From contig NZ_RWIV01000001.1 of the NCBI RefSeq assembly GCF_003944835.1, positions 2,333,501-2,397,500 on the forward strand: a DNA stretch of 64,000 nucleotides. The letters are read 5' to 3'. The position numbers and the translations under genes are program-made. This stretch comes from Bacillus sp. HMF5848 (GTDB lineage: Bacteria > Bacillota > Bacilli > Bacillales > HMF5848). Below, in pieces: positions 52,679-60,744 of this stretch (its first letter is position 1; each line of letters starts with the position of its first letter). The notes beneath the pieces are model-generated. The model saw only the letters and a program-made list of their open reading frames with translations, was not told the origin of the DNA and made no database searches.

Positions 52679-53959
52679 TTAAATCCAACCTCTGAAGCGT
52701 GAAGCTTCTGCCATTTTACGAACGCCTACCATATAGGCTGCTAAACGCATATCAACACGTCGCATTTCAGCAGTGTCATATATGTTATTAAATGATTTCA
52801 CCATTACTTTTTCAAGCTTTTCTTCAACTTCTTCTTCTGTCCAATAATATCCTTGGTTGTTTTGAACCCATTCAAAGTATGAAACAGTTACACCACCAGC
52901 ACTAGCTAACACATCAGGCACAAGTAAGATACCACGCTCTGATAAAATACGCGTACCCTCTAAAGTTGTAGGGCCATTAGCTGCTTCAACAACAATTCTA
53001 GCTTTAATATCATATGCATTGTCTTCAGTTATTTGATTTTCAATAGCAGCTGGGACAAGAATATCACAGTCTTGCTCTAATAGTTCTTTATTTGTTATCG
53101 TATTTTTAAATAATTTCGTCACTGTTCCAAAACTATCTCTACGGTCTAATAAATAGTCAACGTCAAGGCCATTTGGATTATGTAATGCGCCGTAAGCATC
53201 GGATATCCCAATTACATTTGCTCCGGCATCATGCATAAATTTGGCTAAATAACTACCTGCATTACCGAATCCTTGTACAATAACACGGGCACCTTCTAAC
53301 TTAATGCCTTTCTTTTTCGCTGCCTCACGAATGCAAATGGTTACACCTTTTGCCGTCGCAGATTCACGTCCATGTGAACCCCCGAGTACAAGTGGTTTGC
53401 CGGTAATAAATCCAGGTGAGTTAAATTCATCAATTCGGCTATACTCATCCATCATCCATGCCATAATTTGTGAGTTTGTAAATACATCTGGCGCTGGTAT
53501 ATCCTTTGTTGGACCAACAATCTGGCTTATAGCACGAACATACCCACGACTTAATCTTTCTAATTCACGGAATGACATATTACGTGGGTCACAAATGATT
53601 CCACCCTTACCGCCGCCATAAGGTAAGTCGACGATACCACACTTTAAACTCATCCATATCGAAAGTGCTTTCACTTCTCTTTCTGATACTTCTGGATGGA
53701 AGCGGATACCACCCTTTGTAGGACCAACAGCATCATTGTGCTGAGCGCGATATCCAGTAAAAATTTTAACTGAACCATCATCCATGCGAACTGGTATTTT
53801 TACTGTTAAGAAACGAATAGGCTCTCTAAGTAATTCATAAACCTCTTCAGGGTAGCCTAACTTTTCAAGCGCGTGCCGTATAACAGTTTGTGTTGACTTT
53901 AATACATCTAATTTGTCATTATTATGTATGCTCTTTTCTGAATTTTTATCGGCAACCAT
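52679..53959 (-). CDS. gudB: NAD-specific glutamate dehydrogenase
   Basis: Catabolic oxidative deamination of glutamate. 426 residues. VGPTKGGIRFHPEV near 78, LPYGGGKGGI near 114 (catalytic Lys) and VQGFGNAGSYLAKF near 229 (NAD site) are visible. No in-frame duplication like that of cryptic gudB in B. subtilis 168 is evident. Named by position next to ypdA; rocG is the near-identical paralog. Confidence 0.92.
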   Translation of the reverse strand: MVADKNSEKSIHNNDKLDVLKSTQTVIRHALEKLGYPEEVYELLREPIRFLTVKIPVRMDDGSVKIFTGYRAQHNDAVGPTKGGIRFHPEVSEREVKALSIWMSLKCGIVDLPYGGGKGGIICDPRNMSFRELERLSRGYVRAISQIVGPTKDIPAPDVFTNSQIMAWMMDEYSRIDEFNSPGFITGKPLVLGGSHGRESATAKGVTICIREAAKKKGIKLEGARVIVQGFGNAGSYLAKFMHDAGANVIGISDAYGALHNPNGLDVDYLLDRRDSFGTVTKLFKNTITNKELLEQDCDILVPAAIENQITEDNAYDIKARIVVEAANGPTTLEGTRILSERGILLVPDVLASAGGVTVSYFEWVQNNQGYYWTEEEVEEKLEKVMVKSFNNIYDTAEMRRVDMRLAAYMVGVRKMAEASRFRGWI

Positions 53960-54245
53960 ACAACCAAATAACCTCCTAGCTGTTCATATAAAAGCGAAGA
54001 TTAAATATAACAAACTTATGTGCATAATTAAAGTTATTAATCAGGTCACATGACTAAGTATACACCTTATATTTTATTATGCAAAGAAGAAAAACAGGAA
54101 AATTAAGCGTTTTCATCAAGAAAAAACCTATCATCCTGTAGGTCAATATAATTAAGATCCTCTTTTTGATAAAAGGTAATATAAATGAGTTCAACTAGAA
54201 GTATTTATGTTAATAACTCAACTGTTACGATGTTTAAAACATTAG
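53960..54245. other. leader region upstream of glutamate dehydrogenase
   Basis: About 285 bases with no gene. On the minus strand ACCTA/TAGGT with an eight-base loop followed by TTTTTT (54118-54143) could act as a leader terminator 160 bases before the gene. The rest is featureless AT-rich DNA. Confidence 0.4.
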
Positions 54246-54283
54246 AAAAAAACTAGGCTATTTATATAAGCCCTAGTTTTTTT
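54246..54283 (-). terminator. terminator of mecB
   Basis: AAAAAACTAGG-CT pairs with AGCCCTAGTTTTTT, ending with a T run on the minus strand. It overlaps the mecB stop. Confidence 0.85.
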
Positions 54284-54881
54284 CTCCATTATTAAAGTAG
54301 TGATACAATTGGTTAATTGCATTCTGTTCCATAATTGTCTTTCCGTACTCCGTTAACCGATGAATAGAAATATGAGATTGCTCCCCATACTCAGATAACA
54401 ACGCTGATATTGACGCTTTATCAATAGACATCAACATGACACTCATATAATATTTCCCTTCAAAATAGTACAATGATGATGTAACATTATAATGCTTTAC
54501 TAAGTTGATAAGTTGAAGAGAAAATTGAATTACATCCTCTAACGAAACAAATCGAAAGGTAATTTCTTCTTGCTTCTGTTGATTCCCTAAATCAAAAAAG
54601 CTACTATAATCCTGTTCAAAATAGTCTTCCATATTATCATCAATTTCTGCACTCACAATGATCACCATTCCATGAGGTTGGATAGAGTGTATTTCGACAA
54701 CTAAAGAATTCGCAACAGTAAATCCTAATTCTTGCTGCGCTTGATCAATCATATCAGTAAAAAAATCATGTACCTTCGCCGAATCATCCCAGATATCCTC
54801 TTTCGTTAAGCCATGCTTAACTAAATCATCTATAGAAATAAACACTTTAACTTTATTATTCGAAATTCGTTCAAGTCGCAT
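54273..54881 (-). CDS. mecB: ClpC adaptor protein MecB (YpbH)
   Basis: MecA-family adaptor that delivers substrates to ClpCP. 202 residues: N-terminal target-binding domain (MRLERISNNKVKVFISIDDL), acidic linker near 85-100 (DDNMEDYFEQDYSSF), C-terminal ClpC-binding domain (ALLSEYGEQ). Position next to gudB matches ypbH rather than mecA. Confidence 0.88.
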   Translation of the reverse strand: MRLERISNNKVKVFISIDDLVKHGLTKEDIWDDSAKVHDFFTDMIDQAQQELGFTVANSLVVEIHSIQPHGMVIIVSAEIDDNMEDYFEQDYSSFFDLGNQQKQEEITFRFVSLEDVIQFSLQLINLVKHYNVTSSLYYFEGKYYMSVMLMSIDKASISALLSEYGEQSHISIHRLTEYGKTIMEQNAINQLYHYFNNGEKN

Positions 54882-55257
54882 GTATTATCTCCCCTTATAT
54901 CCCACTACTTCATCATATGAAAAGGGAGAAAAATGGTTCAAAAACACAACATTTCAAAATGCCATAATGCGGTTAATCAGAAGCTTGACTGTCAAAAAAC
55001 TACATAACCTCTTAAAAATTAGTAATTTTCAGGGATAAACAGAGGAAGACATATTCCATATTCCACACTTCACCTTCTTGACTGAACACACATGATTATT
55101 AAAAGAAAAGGCGTGGTGGCACTACTAGTTTAATGCTAATAACATATTTCTTAATGATCTGCTAAATCAACTTTATCTTAGTTAAATAGCGCAAATGCTC
55201 TTTATCTCATCAGTATCTTTGCGGATGGTGCAAAACATTATGTAATGAATGAATATC
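54882..55257. other. gene-free stretch between mecB and the MerR regulator
   Basis: About 375 bases without a supported frame. No strong hairpin or repeat. It should hold the mecB promoter, which I could not place. Confidence 0.45.
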
Positions 55258-55286
55258 AAAAAGACTGCGACAGCCTGTCACAGTCC
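55258..55286 (-). terminator. terminator of the MerR/B12 regulator gene
   Basis: On the minus strand GACTGTGACAG and CTGTCGCAGTC pair with one mismatch, then TTTTTG. Confidence 0.75.
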
Positions 55287-55296
55287 CTTTCTGTTA

Positions 55297-56199
55297 TTAT
55301 TTCAAACGTTCCTTTAACCAATTATCCCAATCTTCTTTTGTATCTCCTAAAAAATTAGCCTCATATTTACTATCTTTTGTAGCGCCTGCAAAAGCCGCTC
55401 CTCCTATACCGATTGCTAAGTCTGAGTTTTGAGATTGTAATTGATCAATAAGTTGTAAGGTTTTCGATGCATTTTCAGGTAATGTAACAGAAAGAAAAAG
55501 GAATTTTGGATTTATTTCTGCTATAACCTTTTCAAGATCATTTTCTGCTAAACTTGCACCTAAATATACAACATCGAATCCTTTTCGACGAATATATAGA
55601 GTGAAAATTAATAAGCCTAACTCATGCCACTCATTTGGTCCGCACACAGCTACTCCTTTTGGTAATAAACCATTAACGGGCAATGTGTGAAAGATAGAAC
55701 CTATTCGTGACCTTATAAATGAGCTTGCAAAGTGTTCATGTGCACTTGTAATTTTACCCTCCTCCCACAATTCGCCAATACGAACTAAAACAGGTCCGGT
55801 AATCTCGATAATAACCTTTTCTATACTATAAATACTAAAGGCCCGATTCATAACTTCAGTTCCCCGTTGTTCATCAAATGCTAACAATGCTTGTAACAAA
55901 TCATCAATATTTTCTTGAACATGATTATTAGATTCTACTACCGTGGGTGCCGTATCGATTTTCATGTCACTACTTTCTAGTAGGGACACAGCTTGGCTAA
56001 TCGTGAAGCCATTGTTTACTTTGTTCATAAGCCACTTTAGAATTTTTAAATGCTCATCACTATATAAACGATGCCCTGAATCATTTCGTACTGGTGCAAT
56101 CATCTTATAACGACGTTCCCAGGCCCGTAGAGTCCCGGGCTGAATGCCAAGTATTTTTGAAATTGCTTTTATATTATATTTTCCTTCATGGGACGCCAT
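55297..56199 (-). CDS. MerR-family regulator with cobalamin-binding domain (CarH/LitR-like)
   Basis: 300 residues. N-terminal MerR winged helix (KAISKILGIQPGTLRAWERR near 11-30, ending SGHRLYSDEHL). A four-helix B12-capping domain near 95-170 contains W145-x9-E155-H156. The Rossmann-like B12 domain has E190-x-H192-x-x-G195, the lower-ligand motif. These are the signature residues of adenosylcobalamin photoreceptor repressors, so light- or B12-controlled repression is plausible. Single gene with GGAGGAG site. Confidence 0.85.
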   Translation of the reverse strand: MASHEGKYNIKAISKILGIQPGTLRAWERRYKMIAPVRNDSGHRLYSDEHLKILKWLMNKVNNGFTISQAVSLLESSDMKIDTAPTVVESNNHVQENIDDLLQALLAFDEQRGTEVMNRAFSIYSIEKVIIEITGPVLVRIGELWEEGKITSAHEHFASSFIRSRIGSIFHTLPVNGLLPKGVAVCGPNEWHELGLLIFTLYIRRKGFDVVYLGASLAENDLEKVIAEINPKFLFLSVTLPENASKTLQLIDQLQSQNSDLAIGIGGAAFAGATKDSKYEANFLGDTKEDWDNWLKERLK

Positions 56200-56275
56200 A
56201 TTATTCTCCTCCAGCCTAAAAACTATCCAATATAAATTATATAGGATTAACCAGAGTGTGTAAACTTTGTATAGG

Positions 56276-57067
56276 TTATGAATAGGTTTTGCTTGAGAAT
56301 TGACTGCTTGTTATATTTATAATATGAGTTTCAGCACGCGCTCCTAACCTCAACGGAACACCAGTTGTACCGTAACCGTTACTGATCAATTGAATAAAGG
56401 GTCCCTTTTTATGGATTTGTCCGACCTCGTATGGTCCAAAGCGTCCTAAGCGTATTTGACCTCCATGTGTATGTCCACTTAGAATAAGACCAATGTTTGC
56501 ATGATCAGGGATTTTTCTCAATATCCTAGGATCATGACTTACTAGTATTTTAAAAGCATTTTGCTCACAATCAAGGAGTGCCAGCTTCAAATCATCTCTT
56601 CGGGTTGCTCCATCATCTACCCCAACTAGAAAAAGTAAATCCCCCTGTTCAGATTCAAAGGAGACTGCTGTGTTATCAAGAACTTTAATTCCACAATCTA
56701 TTAATAGAGCATCAAGCTCTCGATAGTCAGTTTCATAATCGTTATTTCCCCAGACGAAATATACTGGAGCTAGTCGCCTGAGATTTTCCAAATTTTCTCG
56801 AACCTTAGACATCGGGACGCCTTTTTCAGTTAGGTCCCCACCAATAATTATCATATCAACCTCATGTGTTTTTACTTGTTCTAAAATAGAATCAGCTATT
56901 TTTCTTCTATGGATATCAGAAATAAAAAACAAAGATACACGCCCAAATCCGCTAGGGAAATCATCTAACGAGATATCTTCGATTTTCACAACATTACGGT
57001 GTGCTTCATACAACATCCAAGTAATAAGAACAATTCCTAAAACCAAAATTATTAAAACAAAAATCAT
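56276..57067 (-). CDS. ypbG: membrane-anchored metallophosphoesterase YpbG
   Basis: 263 residues. An N-terminal TM helix (FVLIILVLGIVLITWML) is followed by a calcineurin-type domain: SDIHRRK near 51, GGDLTEKG near 76, WGNNDYE near 105, VSHDPRI near 183 and SGHTHGGQIRLG near 198. These motifs supply the two-metal site. Substrate not known. Confidence 0.88.
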   Translation of the reverse strand: MIFVLIILVLGIVLITWMLYEAHRNVVKIEDISLDDFPSGFGRVSLFFISDIHRRKIADSILEQVKTHEVDMIIIGGDLTEKGVPMSKVRENLENLRRLAPVYFVWGNNDYETDYRELDALLIDCGIKVLDNTAVSFESEQGDLLFLVGVDDGATRRDDLKLALLDCEQNAFKILVSHDPRILRKIPDHANIGLILSGHTHGGQIRLGRFGPYEVGQIHKKGPFIQLISNGYGTTGVPLRLGARAETHIINITSSQFSSKTYS

Positions 57068-57266
57068 GCCACAATTCCCTTTCTATCAAATCGACTTTTT
57101 ACTCTCTTCTAACGAAATAATACCATAGAGTGCTGCGAAAATTATAAAAAGAATGCAACAAGTATATTCATTTTGAACATGTATAGTTGCGGCAAAATGG
57201 CAATGCAGTACAAGGTGAATTCACTCTTATTTATATCCTCCCCATTGATTAGTCCAAAGAGCAGAA

Positions 57267-57470
57267 CTAAAAAGTAACGGATAATGTGCGAGAAAATAAG
57301 AAAACCAATAAAAACATAATTGTCATGGCGATAAACACAATCGGGTTAATTATGAATTGTGCCAGTATGTTTGACAATGTGTATGGCTCTGGAGTAGGAA
57401 ACCATCGAATAGTTAAATATTCACAAAAAAAAGCAGCAAAGGCAATTACAAATATTTTTATCGGATACAT
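57267..57470 (-). CDS. small two-helix membrane protein
   Basis: 67 residues from ATG 57470: two hydrophobic segments (IKIFVIAFAAFFCEYLTI and FIAMTIMFLLVFLFS) around a short loop. The ribosome site AGGGGGG forms the 3' arm of the terminator hairpin of the upstream CBS gene, and the start follows its T run. The longer frame to 57569 overlaps that hairpin and the CBS gene and is not likely. I do not recognise the family. Confidence 0.65.
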   Translation of the reverse strand: MYPIKIFVIAFAAFFCEYLTIRWFPTPEPYTLSNILAQFIINPIVFIAMTIMFLLVFLFSRTLSVTF

Positions 57471-57506
57471 AAAAAAATCCCCCCTACATTGTAATTGTAT
57501 GGGGGG
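57471..57506 (-). terminator. terminator of the CBS/ACT gene, overlapping the next ribosome site
   Basis: On the minus strand CCCCCCATACA pairs with TGTAGGGGGG (one bulge) and is followed by ATTTTTTT, then ATG. Folding would hide the ribosome site of the 57267-57470 gene. Confidence 0.75.
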
Positions 57507-57525
57507 ACAACCTGAAAATTTACAA

Positions 57526-58158
57526 TTAATCCTCTTCAATATCAAGAATTCTAAAACCTGACTCCTCAAGCTTCTTTATAAATTTGTTTATGTTGCTGCG
57601 CTTTTCAATTTTTAATACAATGCGACGTACTAGTTTATCTGTTTCGTCAAATGTAACAAGGGATATAATTTGTTCATGCATCTGTTTGGCTATTTCAGCT
57701 AATCTCGCTATACGTCCTTCTGTTTCAACAGAAGTAAAGGCAATCCTTACACCAGGTTTATGCATTCCAAAAGCACTTTGGAATTGCTCCAAAACGTCAT
57801 AACGCGTTACAACACCCAGCAACTGTCTTTTTTCATTTACGACTGCTAATACTGGGAAGTCTTTAAGCATTAACAATGTACGTTCAAATATCTCTTCACC
57901 TTCAATAAACGTATCACTGTGTGTAGCTATATCCTCAACCTTTGTTTGTTGTAAGTAAGAATCCTTGTCTATACCAGCTTTGAAGAAATTCTCATAAATT
58001 GTATATCTTGTTACCATTCCAATATATATATCACCTTCGAGTATCGGCAATCCATCAATTTGATACTTCTCTAGTTTGTCTAAAGCATCTTGAACTGTAT
58101 TACCTTTGTTAACAAAAATACTTTTTAGCTTAGGAATCATTAAACTTTTTACAAACAT
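57526..58158 (-). CDS. CBS-pair plus ACT domain protein, AcuB-like
   Basis: 210 residues: CBS1 near 5-60 (TVQDALDKLEKYQIDGLPIL), CBS2 near 75-125 (LLMLKDFPVLAVVNEKRQLLGVVT), and a C-terminal ACT-like domain near 135-205 (VRIAFTSVETEGRIARLAEI). The layout is that of AcuB, an adenine-nucleotide-sensing protein, but there is no acetoin operon here, so the role is uncertain. GAGGTGA site. Confidence 0.75.
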   Translation of the reverse strand: MFVKSLMIPKLKSIFVNKGNTVQDALDKLEKYQIDGLPILEGDIYIGMVTRYTIYENFFKAGIDKDSYLQQTKVEDIATHSDTFIEGEEIFERTLLMLKDFPVLAVVNEKRQLLGVVTRYDVLEQFQSAFGMHKPGVRIAFTSVETEGRIARLAEIAKQMHEQIISLVTFDETDKLVRRIVLKIEKRSNINKFIKKLEESGFRILDIEED

Positions 58159-58251
58159 CTCTCCGTCACCTCATCATCATAAGAAGTCTTCTCATAATAT
58201 TAATTCCACATGGTCTTTACAAAATCCTTTTATTAACGAAATATTTTTTTG

Positions 58252-58280
58252 TTATGTTCTTGTTGTCTCTCTCATATAGT
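58252..58280 (+). promoter_or_regulatory. sigma-E promoter of the cotJ operon
   Basis: TTATGTT (58252-58258), 14-base spacer, CATATAGT (58273-58280), close to the sigma-E consensus. Start near 58287; the cotJA ATG is at 58314 with GGGAGG at 58301-58306. This places cotJ in the mother cell during sporulation. Confidence 0.72.
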
Positions 58281-58313
58281 TAAATGATGAATCCTATTAT
58301 GGGAGGAACCTAT

Positions 58314-58541
58314 ATGTATACTCTTAGAAAAACATATTATCCTTATGTCAGTCCGTTTGATCCATGTCCACCTCTCGTTCCTAAAGTATTTGTAACACCA
58401 CCAAATTTATATTTAGGATTTCAACCTCCAAATCTGCCACAATTTCCAATAAAAGAAGCACTTTATAAAGGTACTTTATGGAAAGTATTCTATGATCCTT
58501 ATTACAATCCTTATGAAAAACAACGGGAGGAGATTACCTAA
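58314..58541 (+). CDS. cotJA: spore coat-associated protein CotJA
   Basis: 75 residues rich in Pro and aromatics (YYPYVSPFDPCPPLVP, YDPYYNPYEKQ), as in CotJA. The frame extends to 58284, but the ATG at 58314 has GGGAGGAA. Its last base of the stop is the first base of the cotJB start (TAATG). Confidence 0.92.
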   Translation: MYTLRKTYYPYVSPFDPCPPLVPKVFVTPPNLYLGFQPPNLPQFPIKEALYKGTLWKVFYDPYYNPYEKQREEIT

Positions 58542-58804
58542 TGAATAAGCAATTACCACCAGAGTATTACAGCTTGTTAGAAAATTTACAAGCTGTTGAC
58601 TTCGCTCTAGTTGAGCTAACGCTGTATTTAGACACTCATCCACAAGATTATCAAGCTATTCAGCAATTCAATGAACTTGCAAAAGAACGAAAAAAACTTA
58701 GTAAACTCTATGAGTCACAATATGGTCCTCTTCTACAGTATGGACATAGCTACTCAGGTTATCCTTGGAATTGGGACGATACACCTTGGCCTTGGCAAGT
58801 ATAA
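58541..58804 (+). CDS. cotJB: spore coat protein CotJB
   Basis: 87 residues: LPPEYYSLLENLQAVDFALVE at the N-terminus (in parts), YLDTHPQDYQAIQQFNEL in the middle and a Trp/Gly/Pro-rich tail (SGYPWNWDDTPWPW), all typical of CotJB. GGGAGGAGA site. Intact. Confidence 0.93.
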   Translation: MNKQLPPEYYSLLENLQAVDFALVELTLYLDTHPQDYQAIQQFNELAKERKKLSKLYESQYGPLLQYGHSYSGYPWNWDDTPWPWQV

Positions 58805-58830
58805 TATTTTCTGTAAGGGGGGATTAGTAC

Positions 58831-59112
58831 ATGTGGGTATATGAGAAAAAATTACAGTATCCTGTAAAAGTTAGTAGCTGTAACCCTAGACTTGCTAAAT
58901 ACTTAATTGAGCAATATGGTGGAGCTGATGGTGAGCTTGCTGCTGCCCTTCGATATTTGAACCAACGATATACAATACCAGATAAAGTTATCGGTTTATT
59001 AACAGATATTGGAACTGAGGAGTTTGCACATTTAGAGATGATCGCAACAATGATTTATAAATGGAACATTTCTAAAATGCAACCTTTAGAAAGTCCTCAA
59101 ATCACCCTCTGA
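58831..59112 (+). pseudogene. cotJC: cotJC, interrupted after about residue 77
   Basis: CotJC is a manganese-catalase-like coat protein of about 189 residues. Here the first 77 residues are canonical (SSCNPRLAKYLIEQYGGADG, TEEFAHLEMIATMIYK), then the sequence departs at 59,062 into a 16-residue tail (WNISKMQPLESPQITL) and stops. The change coincides with the start of DNA lacking any CG. The remaining two thirds, including the second set of metal ligands, are absent from the window. Best explained by insertion of the element that follows, possibly reversible during sporulation. Confidence 0.9.
59052..59066 (+). other. probable attachment site (left junction of the inserted element)
   Basis: CotJC-like coding sequence runs to about ATTTATAAA (59053-59061). 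Foreign sequence follows. The crossover core should lie within or very near this stretch and be repeated at the far end of the element, beyond base 64,000. Confidence 0.55.
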
Positions 59113-59164
59113 TTATCCTCAGATACATTTCATTTATTTCCTTATTATATACCTAAAAAAGAGC

Positions 59165-59192
59165 ATAAAAAAAAGAAGGCTTTATCAGCCTC
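59165..59192 (-). terminator. terminator of the 52-residue element gene
   Basis: AGGCT (59187-59191 on the complementary read) pairs with AGCCT around GATAA, followed by eight T on the minus strand. Confidence 0.7.
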
Positions 59193-59208
59193 CATTTCTA
59201 AAAGTTAT

Positions 59209-59367
59209 TTATCTCCAGAATGATTTTAAGTTCATTGCTACATTGATAAATTTCTTTATATCTAACTCTCCTACATCAGATGCCTTTCCAATTCCTTCTA
59301 TAATAACTGTCTTATTTTCTGCAATATCAATATTTGTATTTTTAGTTTTAGCCTCCTGTTTATTCAT
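59209..59367 (-). CDS. small acidic protein at the element's left end
   Basis: 52 residues from ATG 59367, with a strong AGGGGAGGAG site. The N-terminus is polar (NKQEAKTKNTNIDIAENK); the C-terminus is amphipathic (KFINVAMNLKSFW). No family recognised. It is the gene closest to the junction and has a sporulation-like promoter, so it could be a directionality factor or a spore protein; this is inference. Confidence 0.6.
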   Translation of the reverse strand: MNKQEAKTKNTNIDIAENKTVIIEGIGKASDVGELDIKKFINVAMNLKSFWR

Positions 59368-59405
59368 GATGTCTCCTCCCCTGTAACTCTCTGCTGTTAT
59401 AAAAT

Positions 59406-59435
59406 CTATATGTTTGTACTGATTGTCCCTATTCA
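59406..59435 (-). promoter_or_regulatory. sporulation-type promoter upstream of the 52-residue gene
   Basis: TGAATA (59430-59435), 17-base spacer, CATATAG (59406-59412) on the minus strand. The -35 fits sigma-G, while the -10 resembles both sigma-G and sigma-E forms imperfectly. Predicted start is about 30 bases before the ATG. Confidence 0.4.
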
Positions 59436-59581
59436 CTTCTTATTAAGTGCCTCTCTGTTACATTAGAGCTGAGTCTACTTTTGTGACCTTTTAATAATTG
59501 CCCTCACTTATAGATAAGAGCAGGGATAGTAAACTGTGACAGGTGGAGGAAATGTACATTCAAAAATGAGACTTTACATAG

Positions 59582-59616
59582 TAAAAGAGACAGATACTGT
59601 ATCAGTACCTGCCTCA
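59582..59616 (-). terminator. terminator of the AT-hook/HTH gene
   Basis: On the minus strand GAGGCAGGTACTG and CAGTATCTGTCTC pair with three interruptions, followed by TTTT. It starts ten bases past the stop at 59626. Confidence 0.75.
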
Positions 59617-59625
59617 GTAAGTTAA

Positions 59626-60366
59626 TTATTTTTTGTCTAGATTAGCAAAAGCATTAGATAGCTTTTTATGAGCTGTAGCCCTGCTAGTTGATGCTTGAAC
59701 ATTACTAGCCCTCAATGACTTAGCTACCTGCTCATTTTCTGTAGCTGTTACTTTTACATTTTTTAAAGGATTAGCCAATCTGCTCACCTCCTTTAAGAGC
59801 TTATTGACCTGATAATTCACAACACCTACAGAGACTCCATACTGTTTAGCAATCTCTGCAAACTTAGCTCCTGACTGTCTCATGTCTATCCATTCTTGTA
59901 ACATCTCTGGAGAATATTTCTTAGGTTTCCTGCCTCTTTTCTTTTTAGGCTTATTAGCCTCCTCAATCTCATCCTGTAACCTACAATAAGCATCAAACAG
60001 ATCAGCATCCTCAAAGAAATAATTCTTATGATGCTTGTACCCAATACCTACAACCTGTCTGCCCTTTACTACAGGATGAGGATAGACAATAGATATAAAG
60101 CCATCTTGATTAATAGCCCATTTATTAGGAGTATCTTTCAGAGTCTGCAATACATCAAAGATAATGTTATCCATGTTGTCCTGATGCATCTCTGTAAACT
60201 CCTTATCCAATGCCTTTAACAGCTTAGCTTTCTGCTTTTCTTCTAGGTTATAATCTACATCAATATAATCAGAGATAGCATCTAGAGTAGTGCCCCTATT
60301 AAGCATCCTCTGTAGGTAGTTATCCTTTACCATTGTATAATCTACTGTACTTAGCTTGTTAGGCAT
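59626..60366 (-). CDS. HTH DNA-binding protein with AT-hook-like patch
   Basis: 246 residues from ATG 60366, nine bases after AAGGAG. Residues 1-130 are unrecognised. A basic KKKRGRKPKK patch near 143 (AT-hook-like) is followed by a resolvase-type HTH (GAKFAEIAKQYGVSVGVV), then a Ser/Ala-rich basic tail. A DNA-binding or regulatory role is likely. Overlaps the preceding gene by 8 bases. All Arg codons are AGA/AGG. Confidence 0.65.
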   Translation of the reverse strand: MPNKLSTVDYTMVKDNYLQRMLNRGTTLDAISDYIDVDYNLEEKQKAKLLKALDKEFTEMHQDNMDNIIFDVLQTLKDTPNKWAINQDGFISIVYPHPVVKGRQVVGIGYKHHKNYFFEDADLFDAYCRLQDEIEEANKPKKKRGRKPKKYSPEMLQEWIDMRQSGAKFAEIAKQYGVSVGVVNYQVNKLLKEVSRLANPLKNVKVTATENEQVAKSLRASNVQASTSRATAHKKLSNAFANLDKK

Positions 60367-60682
60367 TGCTGACATCTCCTTTAAACATCCTGTCCAGTTC
60401 CTCAGGCTCAGTCTCTGCCATCTCCATAAAGATATTAAAAGCTCTAGGACTGAATGAGCCTCTAAGGACTGCCTTTACAGTCTGATGAGGAATAGCTGTA
60501 ATATCCCTACAAAGTGCATTGGCTGACTCTCCTTGAATGTAATGTCTGTAAAGGATGTTACCTAGCATTTCTCCTGTAAACATTCCATGACCTGACCTCA
60601 GCAATTCATAGCCTTTCTCACTAATCTCAGTTGCTGTTTCTCCTGAATTTCTCCATTGATTAAACTTATAATTTATAGCCAT
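60359..60682 (-). CDS. small HTH-like protein
   Basis: 107 residues from ATG 60682 (GGGAG upstream). LYRHYIQGESANALCRDITAI and PHQTVKAVLRGSFSPRAF look like a helix-turn-helix pair. C-terminus acidic (MAETEPEELDRMFKG). Translationally coupled to the next gene. Not recognised further. Confidence 0.55.
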   Translation of the reverse strand: MAINYKFNQWRNSGETATEISEKGYELLRSGHGMFTGEMLGNILYRHYIQGESANALCRDITAIPHQTVKAVLRGSFSPRAFNIFMEMAETEPEELDRMFKGDVSNA

Positions 60683-60744
60683 TTTTTCTTGCTCCCTTTT
60701 GTAGTTTGTAAATAAAAAAGAGCAAGGCATTAGCCTCACTCTCC

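Noticed and set aside
58831-59112. cotJC truncation as a sequencing frameshift
   Set aside because: No other frame downstream restores CotJC, and the sequence character changes abruptly and for at least 5 kb at the same point.
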